Below are positions 11,419 to 21,263 of a DNA stretch of 64,000 nucleotides, piece by piece; position 1 is the stretch's first letter; every line of letters begins with the position of its first letter. Under the pieces are notes generated by a model. It did no database searches, had not been told where the DNA came from, and was given only the letters and a program-made list of their open reading frames with translations. The stretch is taken from assembly GCA_025266875.1 (NCBI GenBank), contig JALLLT010000006.1:1240001-1304000 (forward strand), written 5' to 3'. The position numbers were made by a program, and so were the translations under genes. This stretch comes from Fennellomyces sp. T-0311 (Eukaryota > Mucoromycota > Mucoromycetes > Mucorales > Lichtheimiaceae).

Positions 11419-13589
11419 GGAATATACTGCAAGAGAAGAGAGGAAAGATAATGTCTTGTCGGGCTTTACCTTACAACGTTTGCAAGTCCCGCGGCCGCTT
11501 TGCCAGTGTCGTACAAACTTGTTGCCATCGCACTTTTATCCATGGCGATATATGTAGGATCCACTTTTCAGCTTCATTTTCATTAGTTACACTATGTGAT
11601 TTCTTCCGTGTTTGTGGCAGATCATTGACAAAGAAATTCATATACTATTTGCGGAACACGTGTGCTCCTTTACACCACATAAACCCACATGAAACAAGAA
11701 AGTGCTGCTTGCATGGATAAGAGACACTCCGCTACGTACTGTGATAGAGTGGTTTTTTCAATGGCGAATGGTAAGAACAGACAAGAGCCATTGAACCCAG
11801 AGTGCAATGTTTGTACGACAGCCAGGGCCCTTCCTTTGTACTACAAATTTTCGGATTCGGATCATCCAGCATCATTAGCTCTTTTTGGTAGTGATCACAT
11901 ATACCGGCGGTATATATACAATACCAGGTAAGTTTCCCTTCTACGTATTTACATGAGTCTATGCCGATAATGAAAAGCTCTGTCGAAATATAGATTCGGA
12001 AGTAATAAATACAGAATGACAGCCGATACGAAATGCATGTCACACTAGCTTGCAGCGTTGTCGTTCGACAGATGTATTGCAACAGATTAGGTCACCATGT
12101 CCTTCAAACCCAATTCTTTTGGAAGATCTACATCTACTAACACTCTGCTCTGTACTTTATAATCCTGTACCTACACTAGCCAGTATATTATATTTTTCCG
12201 CTGCAAAGTACCTAAGCATTTCTACCTACGTACATAGACGACATAATTTATGTTGCAATTAAAAAGCTTATATATATGTGTATATTTTTCTTATAGGTTT
12301 ACTGTGCTTATAACAGACAAAAAATTTCAGCTTCATTTGTCACCCGGTTTTCTGCATAACTATATATAAATCAGCAGAGCTTACAAAAGTACGGAAGGTC
12401 GACCAGTAATTGAATATTGTTGGCGCCGTTTTGAGTCAGGTGTACAGTAGTCGGTTGTTGTGTAAATTGGTAGTTGAGTACACCAAAATATAGTGAGCAC
12501 CAGCAACAATATCGTTTGTTACGGACGTTTGTATAAAGGGATCCTAAAGAGGATTGAGGATTGAAAATAGAAAATGGGTAGGAAAGCAAATTGTCTTTAT
12601 TGCTTGATTGATAGACAGTAATCCTAATTGCGGGATACTAAACAACACTGATAACTATAAAGTATTTAGGTTGGGGTGTTGATAAATGTAATCAATTGAC
12701 CAATGTTTATTTAATGAAAAGCGCTTCTTATTTATATCTTTCGATACAATGGCGCAGCACTAGCTATTCTAGCTGTGATAGGTGCGTACGGTAACCAATT
12801 GATGATGGTGTAGTTGCCGCAGCAGTGGGGGTAAAGGTGATTGGTGTTGTTCATGCAGGCTAATTGCTGGCTAGTGGTGGCGCAGCTGCCGCAGTAATTG
12901 AGATGTAGAGTGCCGCAGCAAAGAAGATTCTGGCTACTGGGCTACTCTATTGGGTAATTGTGGGTGTTTGAGGTACTTGTGGGTGTTTGAGGTACTTGTG
13001 GGTTTCGGGTTTTTATATTATTTATTGTTTTTGGTTTTTGTACATCTTTTTTAATACTGATAATGATAATATATATGATATGATAATACAAGAGGGAGAG
13101 AGAGAGAGAAAGGAAAAAAGGGAAAGTTGGTGGGGCTGCCAACCTGTCTATCAATATGTATAGTGTCACTGTCATACACTGATAGTACGCTCACTACTAT
13201 GCTGTTAGTCCGCAGTTTTCCCAGGTTCGTTTTCAGCGATCTACGCTCTTTGTAATAAATTCTTGGAGTATCCATAGAGTTCCTCGTAATCCTTGCAACT
13301 TGCCACCTATTAGGAAGCATAGGCTGTGGGCAGTGACCAATGATATCGAGCAACTGTCCTCCAAACTGAGAGAAGCGTGCTAATCCAGCTCTTCGTAAAA
13401 ATCGGAGACTAATTTTAATATAATATGTACTGGTTCGCTGACGTGTTAACCATACATTGCTAATACTTTAGTATCATGCAATGACAAAATCATGCTACGG
13501 TAATCCTTTTGGAAAACATCATCGGCGAAGACAGGGAAAGCACTTCACATTCAGTCCTAGCCAACGCAGGGGCTACAATCATCATTTGA
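11419..13589. other. Gene-poor AT-rich region with simple repeats
   Basis: No supportable gene. It contains a 19-nt tandem repeat (12958-13003), three copies of TGCCGCAG within an Ala-codon-rich patch (about 12815-12925), and a short GA-rich microsatellite near 13090-13110. The left end should hold the TBCK promoter. Confidence 0.5.
12958..13003. repeat. 19-nt tandem repeat, about 2.4 copies
   Basis: Two perfect copies of TTGTGGGTGTTTGAGGTAC (12958-12976 and 12977-12995) are followed by the first 8 bases of a third. No coding context. Confidence 0.8.
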
Positions 13590-14310
13590 CTACAAATAGT
13601 AACAGGCATTAGTATGCATTGTACATGGATGTGTAAAAACAAACGAGGTAACTTGTATCGAAGTTCTGCTCAGCGATAGCCGAGCCCGATCGATAAAAAA
13701 GGCTCCGCTCTCCTTTTCCTCCTCCTGTAAAAGAATCAATCAGTATAGCCTCCACATATACGAGTTAAAAGGTATTACCTTTATATATTCCTACTTACTG
13801 ATTCTGTTCGACGCCTGCCGCCCTCGCCTTTCCTTTGGCTAACCGTCTCCGAGCCGCTATTTTCTGGTACTAATGTTGATACCCGCGTTCTCGCTGCCGA
13901 CGATGAAGATGATGCCGTACGTAGCCGGCGACCTTGAGTGCAAATTATATATAATAAAATACATCAATATTTCTCTTTGGAGGAATATTAAACGCTTACC
14001 TGTTCGTGATCGTGAGCACTCCATGTGAGTCTGCCTTCCAGCAGCTATCTGTGATCACTTTGATATTCGTGCATCGTCACCAGAATCCGAAAAGCTTGCT
14101 TTTGAGTCTTGAACTGTCGTTGTTCTTAACGACAGGGTGTCATCTTGATCAGAAGTGCCTTCATAAACGGAGGAGTCGCTACTATCAGAACCTGCGCCTC
14201 CATCCATCTGTGTGCAGCACTCAGGAACCGTTTCAGTTGCATGTACCACAGTCATAATATGGCGAAAGTTGAGAAAGCCTACTTCATCCCTGTTACAAAA
14301 CCCTTCGTAG
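13590..14310 (-). CDS. Doubtful serine-rich hypothetical protein, split by introns
   Basis: Not recognised. Three minus-strand segments look coding. (a) About 14310-14055: acidic and Ser-rich (MDGGAGSDSSDSSVYEG, then DDTLSL, SDSGDD). (b) 13932-13799: RTASSSSSAARTRVS and SETVSQRKGEGGRRRTES, flanked by a CAAG acceptor and a perfect GTAAGT donor. (c) 13724-13590: EEEKESGAFFIDRARLSLSR, after a TTTTACAG acceptor. Segments b and c join in frame. The junction between a and b is not resolved; alternative joins give an early stop. It could be a small disordered regulatory protein or a decaying gene. Confidence 0.3.
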
Positions 14311-14339
14311 ACGGTCGTCGTGGAATATATCAATCATGA

Positions 14340-16588
14340 GCTGCAGAGAATTTTGACGGGTATATTTTATATACCATGTAAGTGGTTCATTTGGTACGTG
14401 CTTATTTTCACACAGATACATTAGCAATCCATGGCAGATAATTTTCAAGATGGCCTCTCGTCAGTACAGCCTGGGATTTGGCACCATCTCGACCTTCTCA
14501 AATCTCTCATCAGCGGCTGCACAGAAGGTGAACGAGTAAAATTCTCCGGTGAGTTATGTGTAAATTCCATACTCTATAATATTCGTCTCATTCCTATTCC
14601 ACGAATGAGCTCGAGGTACTTTTGGTGAGACGCTGACCATCTTCCCATGATTGGTTTGGGTGCCAGGAGTAAAGACTTTTGACAAGACACAAATCCACCT
14701 GTTCCTGGTTAATAATGGCTATCAGCTTCGAAACAGAGGGAAGCGGCAGGTATCCAAATGAGCATGGGTCTTGAGCCGTATAGTTGTTGCAATATGCAGT
14801 AATAGTCTGTAAAGCACGCGCTCACGCTTGCTGCGATTCAACGTAGCTGGCGAGAATCACAGTGAATGTGGTATGGCAAGACAATTGCTCTCCGCAGTCT
14901 TGCACTACTACTGGCTTCATGCCTTAACAAATCTTCTGAAACTTGATGCCTTTTGTCTATTTGATCTTCTAATTGTGTGTTCACCAGTACATCATGGACT
15001 CCTCGGAGGTACTGTCTTCATGCCTGCAATATAACAAGTACTTGCGTTCAGGGGGGAGCTTGTGGATGTAGCGAATCTCTTGTTGGCGCACCTTCCTCTC
15101 TTTAAGCTTACCAGTACACGTTTGCTTCCTAGACATCTTCTCCTTCTTGTGAATCGATCTTCAGTAACAGAAAATCTGACGCCATCCTTCTACAATGTGT
15201 CTTAGAAGCACAGCCTGGGACTCTGTGAGCCTTGTTCTGTTACCACAAATCCTTTGGGTTCGAGCACAGTGTTCAGGAACTCTGCTTTTTTTCTTTGGTG
15301 TAAAGCGATATCGCACAGGTCAGGCGTGTTCTGATTCCTTAATTCCGTTTCTCGCCATTACTGTCGACCTGTTACATCCAATACGTTGTTGGTGACCATC
15401 CGAATGCGGTTACCAAACTGATTTTTGATACAGTTTGGATATGTCGTTTTGATCGCATTACCTTTGTAAACACCGATCTACTCGGCATTGATCAAGGCGA
15501 CCAGGAGTGCTGATGATAGTTCATGCGACATCTGGTGACTGATATGCGATGTCGCGTATGCGAGGGTGAATGCCAGGTCGTAGTTGCCGGATAGTTACTG
15601 ACAATAACACTTCCGAAAAGAATTGCTCGTGACACGCCCCTGCAAGCAGAAAGTGTATGTGGCTGTAATCTCGGAGAGAAAGATGAACCGTGCGAAAACA
15701 TACGCGTGCAAAGTGAGCTTGTTGACAGGTAAACCCCTATAAGAGATGATGCTTGCTGCAGTGCATATATAAACTCATTGATTCATTTTTAAACATTTGA
15801 GCTAATAGATCATTCACTAACGAAGAAATACTCTCTCTTTCTTTTTCTCATTTGCAAAGTAAGATACGTTCTGTTGTCGATGAATAAAAACAGCAATACA
15901 TGATGCCCAAAGATTTTACTTCAAGAACTTAAGCCGAATATGGGGTTTGCTTTAGGACTAGGGTCATTGTTGAATGAGCGGTGCACTATATTCGTCTGCA
16001 AAGGTAGCAGGGTTAAGAATGTCAGGAACATACGTAATAATAGGGATGTTTTCAAGTACATCTACTATATGAAAATTCCTTTATGTCTAGAGGTTAACGG
16101 ATATCACAGCGGATCAAATAGCGGTTTCGTCTACGGAGATACGATCGAATCAGTTTGTTTGCTACGAATTTCCAAAAAGGCAAACTGGGGGTAAACCGAA
16201 GAATTGATCAATATGATATATGCGAATGGCCTCGTTACTAAATTGAGGTGATACACATTGGTTTCGCTTAACCAGAATAAAGCTATGTATAAACGCACAC
16301 TGCAAGGTAATGACAAGCACCCTCTTATTATTAAGTAATGACATGATATAGCAAAATAGAGCGGAACCCCATGGATCTTGTGCGAGTTGAAGATCATAGA
16401 ATAGGTAGTACTTTTGATATAATGCGTCAATGGTTAGATTTACGTACGTATGCATAGTATGTAGCCGGTCGCGCTCATGGTGATTTTGTATGTTACTCAA
16501 CCACGTGGATAAATGGATCTTTTATAATTGTGCGCGGGTCTGCCAAGCAGCTTACCGGAATTATTCTTCTTTCTTTTTCGCTTTACCA
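14340..16588. other. Gene-poor region with decayed coding-like segments
   Basis: No gene can be assembled. Several plus-strand stretches read like coding sequence: 14431-14550 opens with ATG and ends at a GTGAGT donor; about 14665-14755 contains IHLFLVNNGYQLRNRGKRQ; 14828-15030 stays open; and about 15365-15500 reads VVGDHPNAVTKLIFDTVWIC. Parts of the opposite strand at 15370-15500 are also open (CIKNQFGNRIRMV), so strand assignment is unsafe. Stops and missing splice sites interrupt all of them. Possible readings are a decayed gene or an old transposon. The segment 15750-16588 is featureless apart from the PMP3 promoter. Confidence 0.35.
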
Positions 16589-16941
16589 TGCCTTACTCAG
16601 GTAGAGATATTGCACTCTTCGTCGTAGCATTCTTTTTTCCACCCTTGGCGGTGCTTGTCAAGTGCGGTTGCGGTATTGACCTTTTGATCAATATCTGTTT
16701 GTGTGCTCTTGGCGCGAGTAAGTTGTATCGACGAAGCACATCATGACTTTAACTCATTAGGACAAAAGTTCCCGGCATCATACATGCATTCTACATAGTT
16801 CACAAGCATAACGACAATTTCGAAGATCTTGAACGCGGCGGTCTGGAATACCAGCGGGTTCCATCGGAAGAGCCAAGTCGTGTTCAGTATGGTGCTACCA
16901 ATACAGGTAAGGCGTACATAATCAATGGTGATAATGGTTAG
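16589..16941 (+). CDS. PMP3: PMP3/UPF0057 family small membrane proteolipid
   Basis: Small plasma-membrane protein with two membrane segments; in yeast Pmp3 affects membrane potential and cation tolerance. Exon 1 (16589-16717) encodes MPYSGRDIALFVVAFFFPPL and CGCGIDLLINICLCALGA. A GTAAGT donor at 16718 and acceptor ACAAAAG ending at 16768 restore IPGIIHAFYIV, the family signature. A hydrophilic tail follows (HKHNDNFEDLERGG, EEPSRVQYGATNTG). The stop at 16939-16941 is the simple read-through; a GTAAGG donor at the same place could instead splice to a slightly different C-terminus. ATG 16589 gives the canonical start. Confidence 0.88.
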
Positions 16942-17173
16942 CTCACCCTGGTGTCGCAGAACAATAACGTGTGTGATCACAAATCGTATCTTTTCTACTA
17001 TATGAAATATATTTGACCTTGTTGCTTCGCGATCAAGAAAGCACACGCCAATGAGGGGGAGGATAGGAGGGGTGTTGATATAGGGGCCCTATTGTAAAAC
17101 ATGTCGACAACAGCAATTCATGCATTTAACAAGCGGCAAAGAACATTTTTATTCATAAAGAATCCCCACTCGT

Positions 17174-18358
17174 TTAAACGGACTCAAGCACAGGAGGCTC
17201 AACAAAGTCCTTAGAGACCTTGGTGCCAACGTCGGAATCGGCAGCGGCGGAACCACCGTGAAGAGCCAACAAGGCCGAGACATCGAACTTGGGAGCCTTC
17301 AAGATCTTGACCTTGCGAATGTAGGTGTTCTGCAAGGGGTAGATGCTTTGGCAAGCCTTCTCGATGCGAACGGCGATGGCATCCTGGGCGGAGGACGAAG
17401 CAGAAGTGGTGACCTTGGTGACCAACTCCTTCAAGTCGCAGGCAACAGCTTCCTCAGTCATGATGTCGAACATCTTCTTGCGGATCTGGCGGACCTGGGC
17501 AGACTGAGCGTAGGTGGTCTTCTTGATCTGGTTGCGACGACGAGCAGTGAACGAGATAGTGAACAAACGGACGAGGTAACCATCGGTGGTCTTGACATCG
17601 ACAAAAGCCTCGATAAGGGTCTATGTTTGTACCCATCCAATGAGTACATCGGTTCCCACAATGAAGTAATCCAACATTAAACAACTTTACCTGCCACTTC
17701 TTGACCATGGAGCGGAGCTTGTCCGAGGTCATGTCCATACCGTAGAAGTTGGTGAGGCAGTTCTTGCCCTGGATTTCATCAACCTTAAGCTGGATCTTGC
17801 GGAAGGCACGGGCCTCATCCTTGTTAAGGTCGCCGAGGGAAGCCTCAACGACACGGCCGTTAAGCGAATCGTTGGCGTTACCTATTTTATAATGAGTCTT
17901 ACTGTTGTCAAGGACCCTTTTTTAAATCGTTGAAAAACACTTACGCAAACCCTGGGTGCGGTTGACCAAGGTCTTGCCAACCTGACGAACTTCGAACATC
18001 GAGGGAGCCTTGATGTCATACCAGTCCTTACGGGTGAAGGGGTCGACGCTATATGTCACAAATCATTAATAAAGACTCAACGCGTTGGATTTTGCTCCAT
18101 GTCCATGAAGCAATGTCTCAAAAACTTACACCTTCTTCTTCAAACCCTTCTTTCCTTTGCTAAGACGCCTAGATAAATTCAATCGAATTCGATTAGCATT
18201 TTTTAACTTTTTTAATTGTAGCCTCAAAGCCGCTTTGTCTTACTTGTTCTTGCCAACAGCTATAAAAACCAATAATTCGAGTTAGTAATATGGTCTTCGG
18301 AACGCTGATGGATGGATGGATGATGGATGGTCCATCCTTTCTTATGGTACGTACCCAT
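17174..18358 (-). CDS. RPS1: 40S ribosomal protein eS1 (Rps1/Rps3a)
   Basis: Component of the small ribosomal subunit. The first exon is only four bases (ATGG, 18358-18355, then GTACGT), spliced to CTGTTGGCAAG so that the protein begins [15 protein letters not shown]. Later exons give [17 protein letters not shown], then [10 protein letters not shown], then [14 protein letters not shown], then [14 protein letters not shown], and a terminal exon with [16 protein letters not shown] and [10 protein letters not shown], ending [10 protein letters not shown]. Five introns, at least two inside the first 60 codons, fit a ribosomal protein gene. G/C-rich codon choice in the exons contrasts with the AT-rich flanks and suggests high expression. 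Confidence 0.96.
18307..18332. repeat. GATG/GGAT microsatellite in intron 1 of the eS1 gene
   Basis: Repeated GATG units lie inside the first intron of the eS1 gene, just downstream of its four-base first coding exon. Confidence 0.6.
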
Positions 18359-18716
18359 TGTGGATGGATTTCTGAAAAGGAAGGCTTCCTGGGCGACGGT
18401 TGCGAAGCTTAGATGGCCTGCTGCTCAAAATTTTGAAGTACCGAACTGGAGAAATTCGGGAACTGGGCGATGTGCTCAATGTTGATGTATCGATAGTTCC
18501 AACGCCTACGCTTGCAGCCTCTCCAGCGCGTGTAAGCTGCTGGATTCCACCACTGATCATGTCAAAAAAGAATATACCAAGTCAATTGCGGACCAGCGAC
18601 ATCCATAGACATTGCTTACAAAAAGCGTTGCTAAGCAATAGTTTGCTGCGAAGCTACTACGAGAACGTGCTAAAAGTTGCTACAAATGTTACCATGTCGA
18701 TATAAAAGATTGCAGT
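18359..18716. other. Promoter region of the eS1 gene and 5'-distal flank of ADE8
   Basis: No gene is seen. It should hold the eS1 promoter and the 3' flank of the GAR transformylase gene, both on the minus strand. Confidence 0.5.
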
Positions 18717-19331
18717 TTATTTTTTCGTTAATTCATCCAAGAAATTTTGTGCGCCTTCTACAATAATCTCATGCTCGACACTATGTATGCGTGCCTCCAA
18801 ATCATCCAAGGTATCCGTTTCCTTGATAGGGATATCGCGTTGTAATATGACCTGGCCACGGTCCACGTCGGCAATAACTTTATGAACCATAACACCGGTA
18901 TGCTGGATCTTGCCTTCCTTATACGCCTCGTATGCGCGTTCAATGGCATGAGCACCGTCAAACTGGCCTGGAAGGGCTGGATGCAAATTCATAATGTTGT
19001 TATTTGGGAAGAAAGACAAGAATTCGGGCGACACGATATGCATAAATCCAGCCAAAACAACCAAGTCTGGTTTGTATTCTTCTTGAATGGTCTTCGCCAT
19101 GTAAATGTCGAAATCAACGCGGGTCTTGTTTTCGTCTTTAAATTTCTTGAGCGAGAATGTACGCGTCGGAATGCCAGCTTTGGCGGCCCTTTCAAGTCCA
19201 TACGCAGCCTTGCGATTCGAACATACAACCGCGATTTTGGCTTGCAAGGCGCCTGATTGTGTAGCATCAATGAGAGCTTGAAGATTGGATCCAGACCCGG
19301 AAATAAGCACTGCAATGGTAGGTAATGACAT
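18717..19331 (-). CDS. ADE8: Phosphoribosylglycinamide formyltransferase (GAR transformylase, PurN type)
   Basis: Transfers formyl from 10-formyl-tetrahydrofolate to GAR, the third step of de novo purine synthesis; cytosolic. An uninterrupted 204-residue frame shows the PurN fold: nucleotide-phosphate loop ISGSGSNLQAL, folate-site region DLVVLAGFMHIVSP, catalytic Asn/His in NIMNLHPALPG, and catalytic Asp in HKVIADVDRGQVILQ. Its length matches stand-alone fungal Ade8 and bacterial PurN rather than the trifunctional animal enzyme. ATG at 19331. Intronless, unlike most neighbours. Confidence 0.97.
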   Translation of the reverse strand: MSLPTIAVLISGSGSNLQALIDATQSGALQAKIAVVCSNRKAAYGLERAAKAGIPTRTFSLKKFKDENKTRVDFDIYMAKTIQEEYKPDLVVLAGFMHIVSPEFLSFFPNNNIMNLHPALPGQFDGAHAIERAYEAYKEGKIQHTGVMVHKVIADVDRGQVILQRDIPIKETDTLDDLEARIHSVEHEIIVEGAQNFLDELTKK

Positions 19332-19561
19332 TATTTTTTATAATGTTGTATGCAAAGAATAAGAAAACTCCCCAAGTGGCTTGCTCTTTTCGATCAAATC
19401 TTATCCCATACGAAATCGCGCTGTAATAAAGTCCTCCAAGAAAAAAAGGCGTTTTATTGGTGACGCTTCATCAGAAAGAGAGGGATATGTAGGGTAGAGC
19501 AAGTACAGTATGCGCGCACGCTTCACACAACAACGCCAAAAAAAGGAGACTGTATAGAGGC

Positions 19562-19953
19562 TTAGATACGCTCCATTGCCTCCATCAAGTTGATGCTGTT
19601 GCCACGGATCACCTAGGTATAGAATAAGATGCTTAGCCGAAAGTTCCCATGCCAAACGTTAATCGCCCCTCTATACATACTACCATGCCAATATGGTTCT
19701 TCTCAGTCGCGCTAATCTCCTCCACAGCGTCGTCGAGCACAATGTTCATGAAAGGATCGTAACCGCGAAGCACACCCGTTACTTTTCTGTTACAGTTGAG
19801 TTGAAGCATAAGACGCTTGTCCATATATCTAGATCCGTATTGCATCAGATGAGTTGATCGTTTCTTTCTTGATCAAAGGCAGGACAACGAAAAATAAGAA
19901 GAAAATTCGCAGAGCACAAACCTTCTCAATTCGGGAGTAGGTGCTTTGGCCAT
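19562..19953 (-). CDS. SMX2: Small nuclear ribonucleoprotein SmG
   Basis: Core member of the heptameric Sm ring on spliceosomal U1, U2, U4 and U5 snRNAs. Three exons: MAKAPTPELRR (from 19953), then YMDKRLMLQLN, VTGVLRGYDPFMNIVLDD and NHIGMV, and after the last intron VIRGNSINLMEAMERI to the stop at 19562. Both Sm motifs are present: Sm1 includes RGYDPFMN and Sm2 is IRGNSI. Length, about 76 residues, is typical for SmG; the ELRRYMDK start and GYDPFMN distinguish it from SmE and LSm7. Confidence 0.95.
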
Positions 19954-20135
19954 GGTAGATCTATATAAATCTGGATCATCAGGAATGTCACGAGTGGAAT
20001 ACTGCGCGTTTGATATGGGCTAACCTTTTGACAATCGAATGCGGAAGAAGCTCAAAAGTAGCGGTTGTTGAAGAACGACTCGTTGCTTGTCATACGAGAG
20101 TCACACTCCTCGCACTTGTTTCTTTACGTTCAGCC

Positions 20136-20594
20136 ATGGCCAAAGTCAACAAGTTATACACGTTTGCAGTATTGTGTGTCGGCATGGCGGCCGGAAGCAC
20201 AGCTGTCAACAAGGTGAGATAATTACGGTAATGTTGCGTTCATGCACTAACAAGCGGATCCAAACCACGCAAGATTATGAAGCCTGACATGGTACAGCGA
20301 ATAAGCGAGTTAGCGCACGACAATGTCTCTAACCACGCCCTATACGGCTTAGACAATCCCTCAAGCAAATCGAAAGAGCATGTAGTCTATATACATTTTA
20401 CTTCTGATAAAGCACTCTACATATTACACGTTGCTTCTGAAGCTTCTAAAGTACGAATTTCCAACGCCACCAATACCAAACGCAGGACCGATTCTACCAA
20501 TGCGTGCGAGGGCACTCTTGAAATACTCTCTACGGATCAATCCAGTACGCTGGGCGACGCTGGCCTCCGGCCGGTTATACAGATCAAGACCTAG
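20136..20594 (+). CDS. Small hypothetical membrane protein
   Basis: Not identified. Exon 1 (20136-20213) starts at a good ATGGCC context and encodes MAKVNKLYTFAVLCVGMAAG, a single N-terminal hydrophobic anchor. A GTGAGA donor and CACGCAAG acceptor join in frame to IMKPDMVQRISELAHDN. The small size and N-terminal anchor are reminiscent of respiratory-complex assembly factors, but I cannot assign one. The tail beyond about 20400 looks less protein-like and overlaps the opposite-strand gene ending at 20424, so a further intron or earlier end is possible. It lies divergent from SmG, with only 182 bp between the two start codons. Confidence 0.5.
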
Positions 20595-21263
20595 CAAATG
20601 GATCGGTGTGCTTAGGAACTGAACAGATGCAGGACACACCAGCTGTGCAGTGACGCGAGCATCGTGCTGTGTCACGCCATACTCCCGATTCAACCACTGC
20701 GCGAAGTATACAGGCGCATTGAAGCTGGCGGCGATCGTAAGGGCATCACGAGCAGCAAAACAAAAGTACGTCAAGGTGGGGAGGGCCCGGGTTGCAGTGA
20801 CGCCAAACATTCGTGTAAATGCACGATCCTTGTAAATACATAGGCCCATATTCACCACCGACGTTGCTATGAACTTGTACCACGCCGCCGTTCCCTCTGG
20901 GACATTATACCTCTCCGTCGTTGTATCGGTGACATTGGCACTAATGTACGTGCTAAAATATAGGCCGTAGATCAATCCGAATTGAGACGTGCGGATAAAC
21001 TTGAGGGGTTGCGTAAAGACTGTCTTGAAGCCCTGAACTAAACCTTGGCCGAGTGGAGTTTTTCCATTTGCGTTTTCAATAATGGACCTTATATTTTTTA
21101 ATCATGAGGAACAAACCCCTTTTTCTGAAACCAATGGGCTTTTTTTTTACCTGTCGACAACGGCGATAAAGGGAGCAACCATGGCTGACGACGTAGCGGC
21201 TGCAGCAACGTCTACACCATAAAGGGCCCAGGGACGTTGTTGCTCGGTCTTTTTTATCTCCAT
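20424..21263 (-). CDS. Conserved fungal orphan membrane protein
   Basis: Function unknown. From ATG 21263: MEIKKTEQQRPWALYGVDVA, then APFIAVVD. After an intron around 21150-21090 it continues SIIENANGKTPLGQGLVQGF, GLIYGLYFSTYISANV, FTRMFGVTATRALPTLTYF, FAARDALTIAASFNAPVY, PIHLLGLDLYNRP, RREYFKSALARIGRIGPAFG. About 265 residues with several moderately hydrophobic helices. From memory, this combination (AFTRMFG, FAxRDxLTI, LHLxGLDLYNRP, RREYxKxALARxxRxxPAFG) recurs in filamentous-fungal proteins usually labelled only as sequence orphans. Repeated short helices broken by Pro/Gly suggest a mitochondrial-carrier-like fold; this is inference. Confidence 0.75.
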
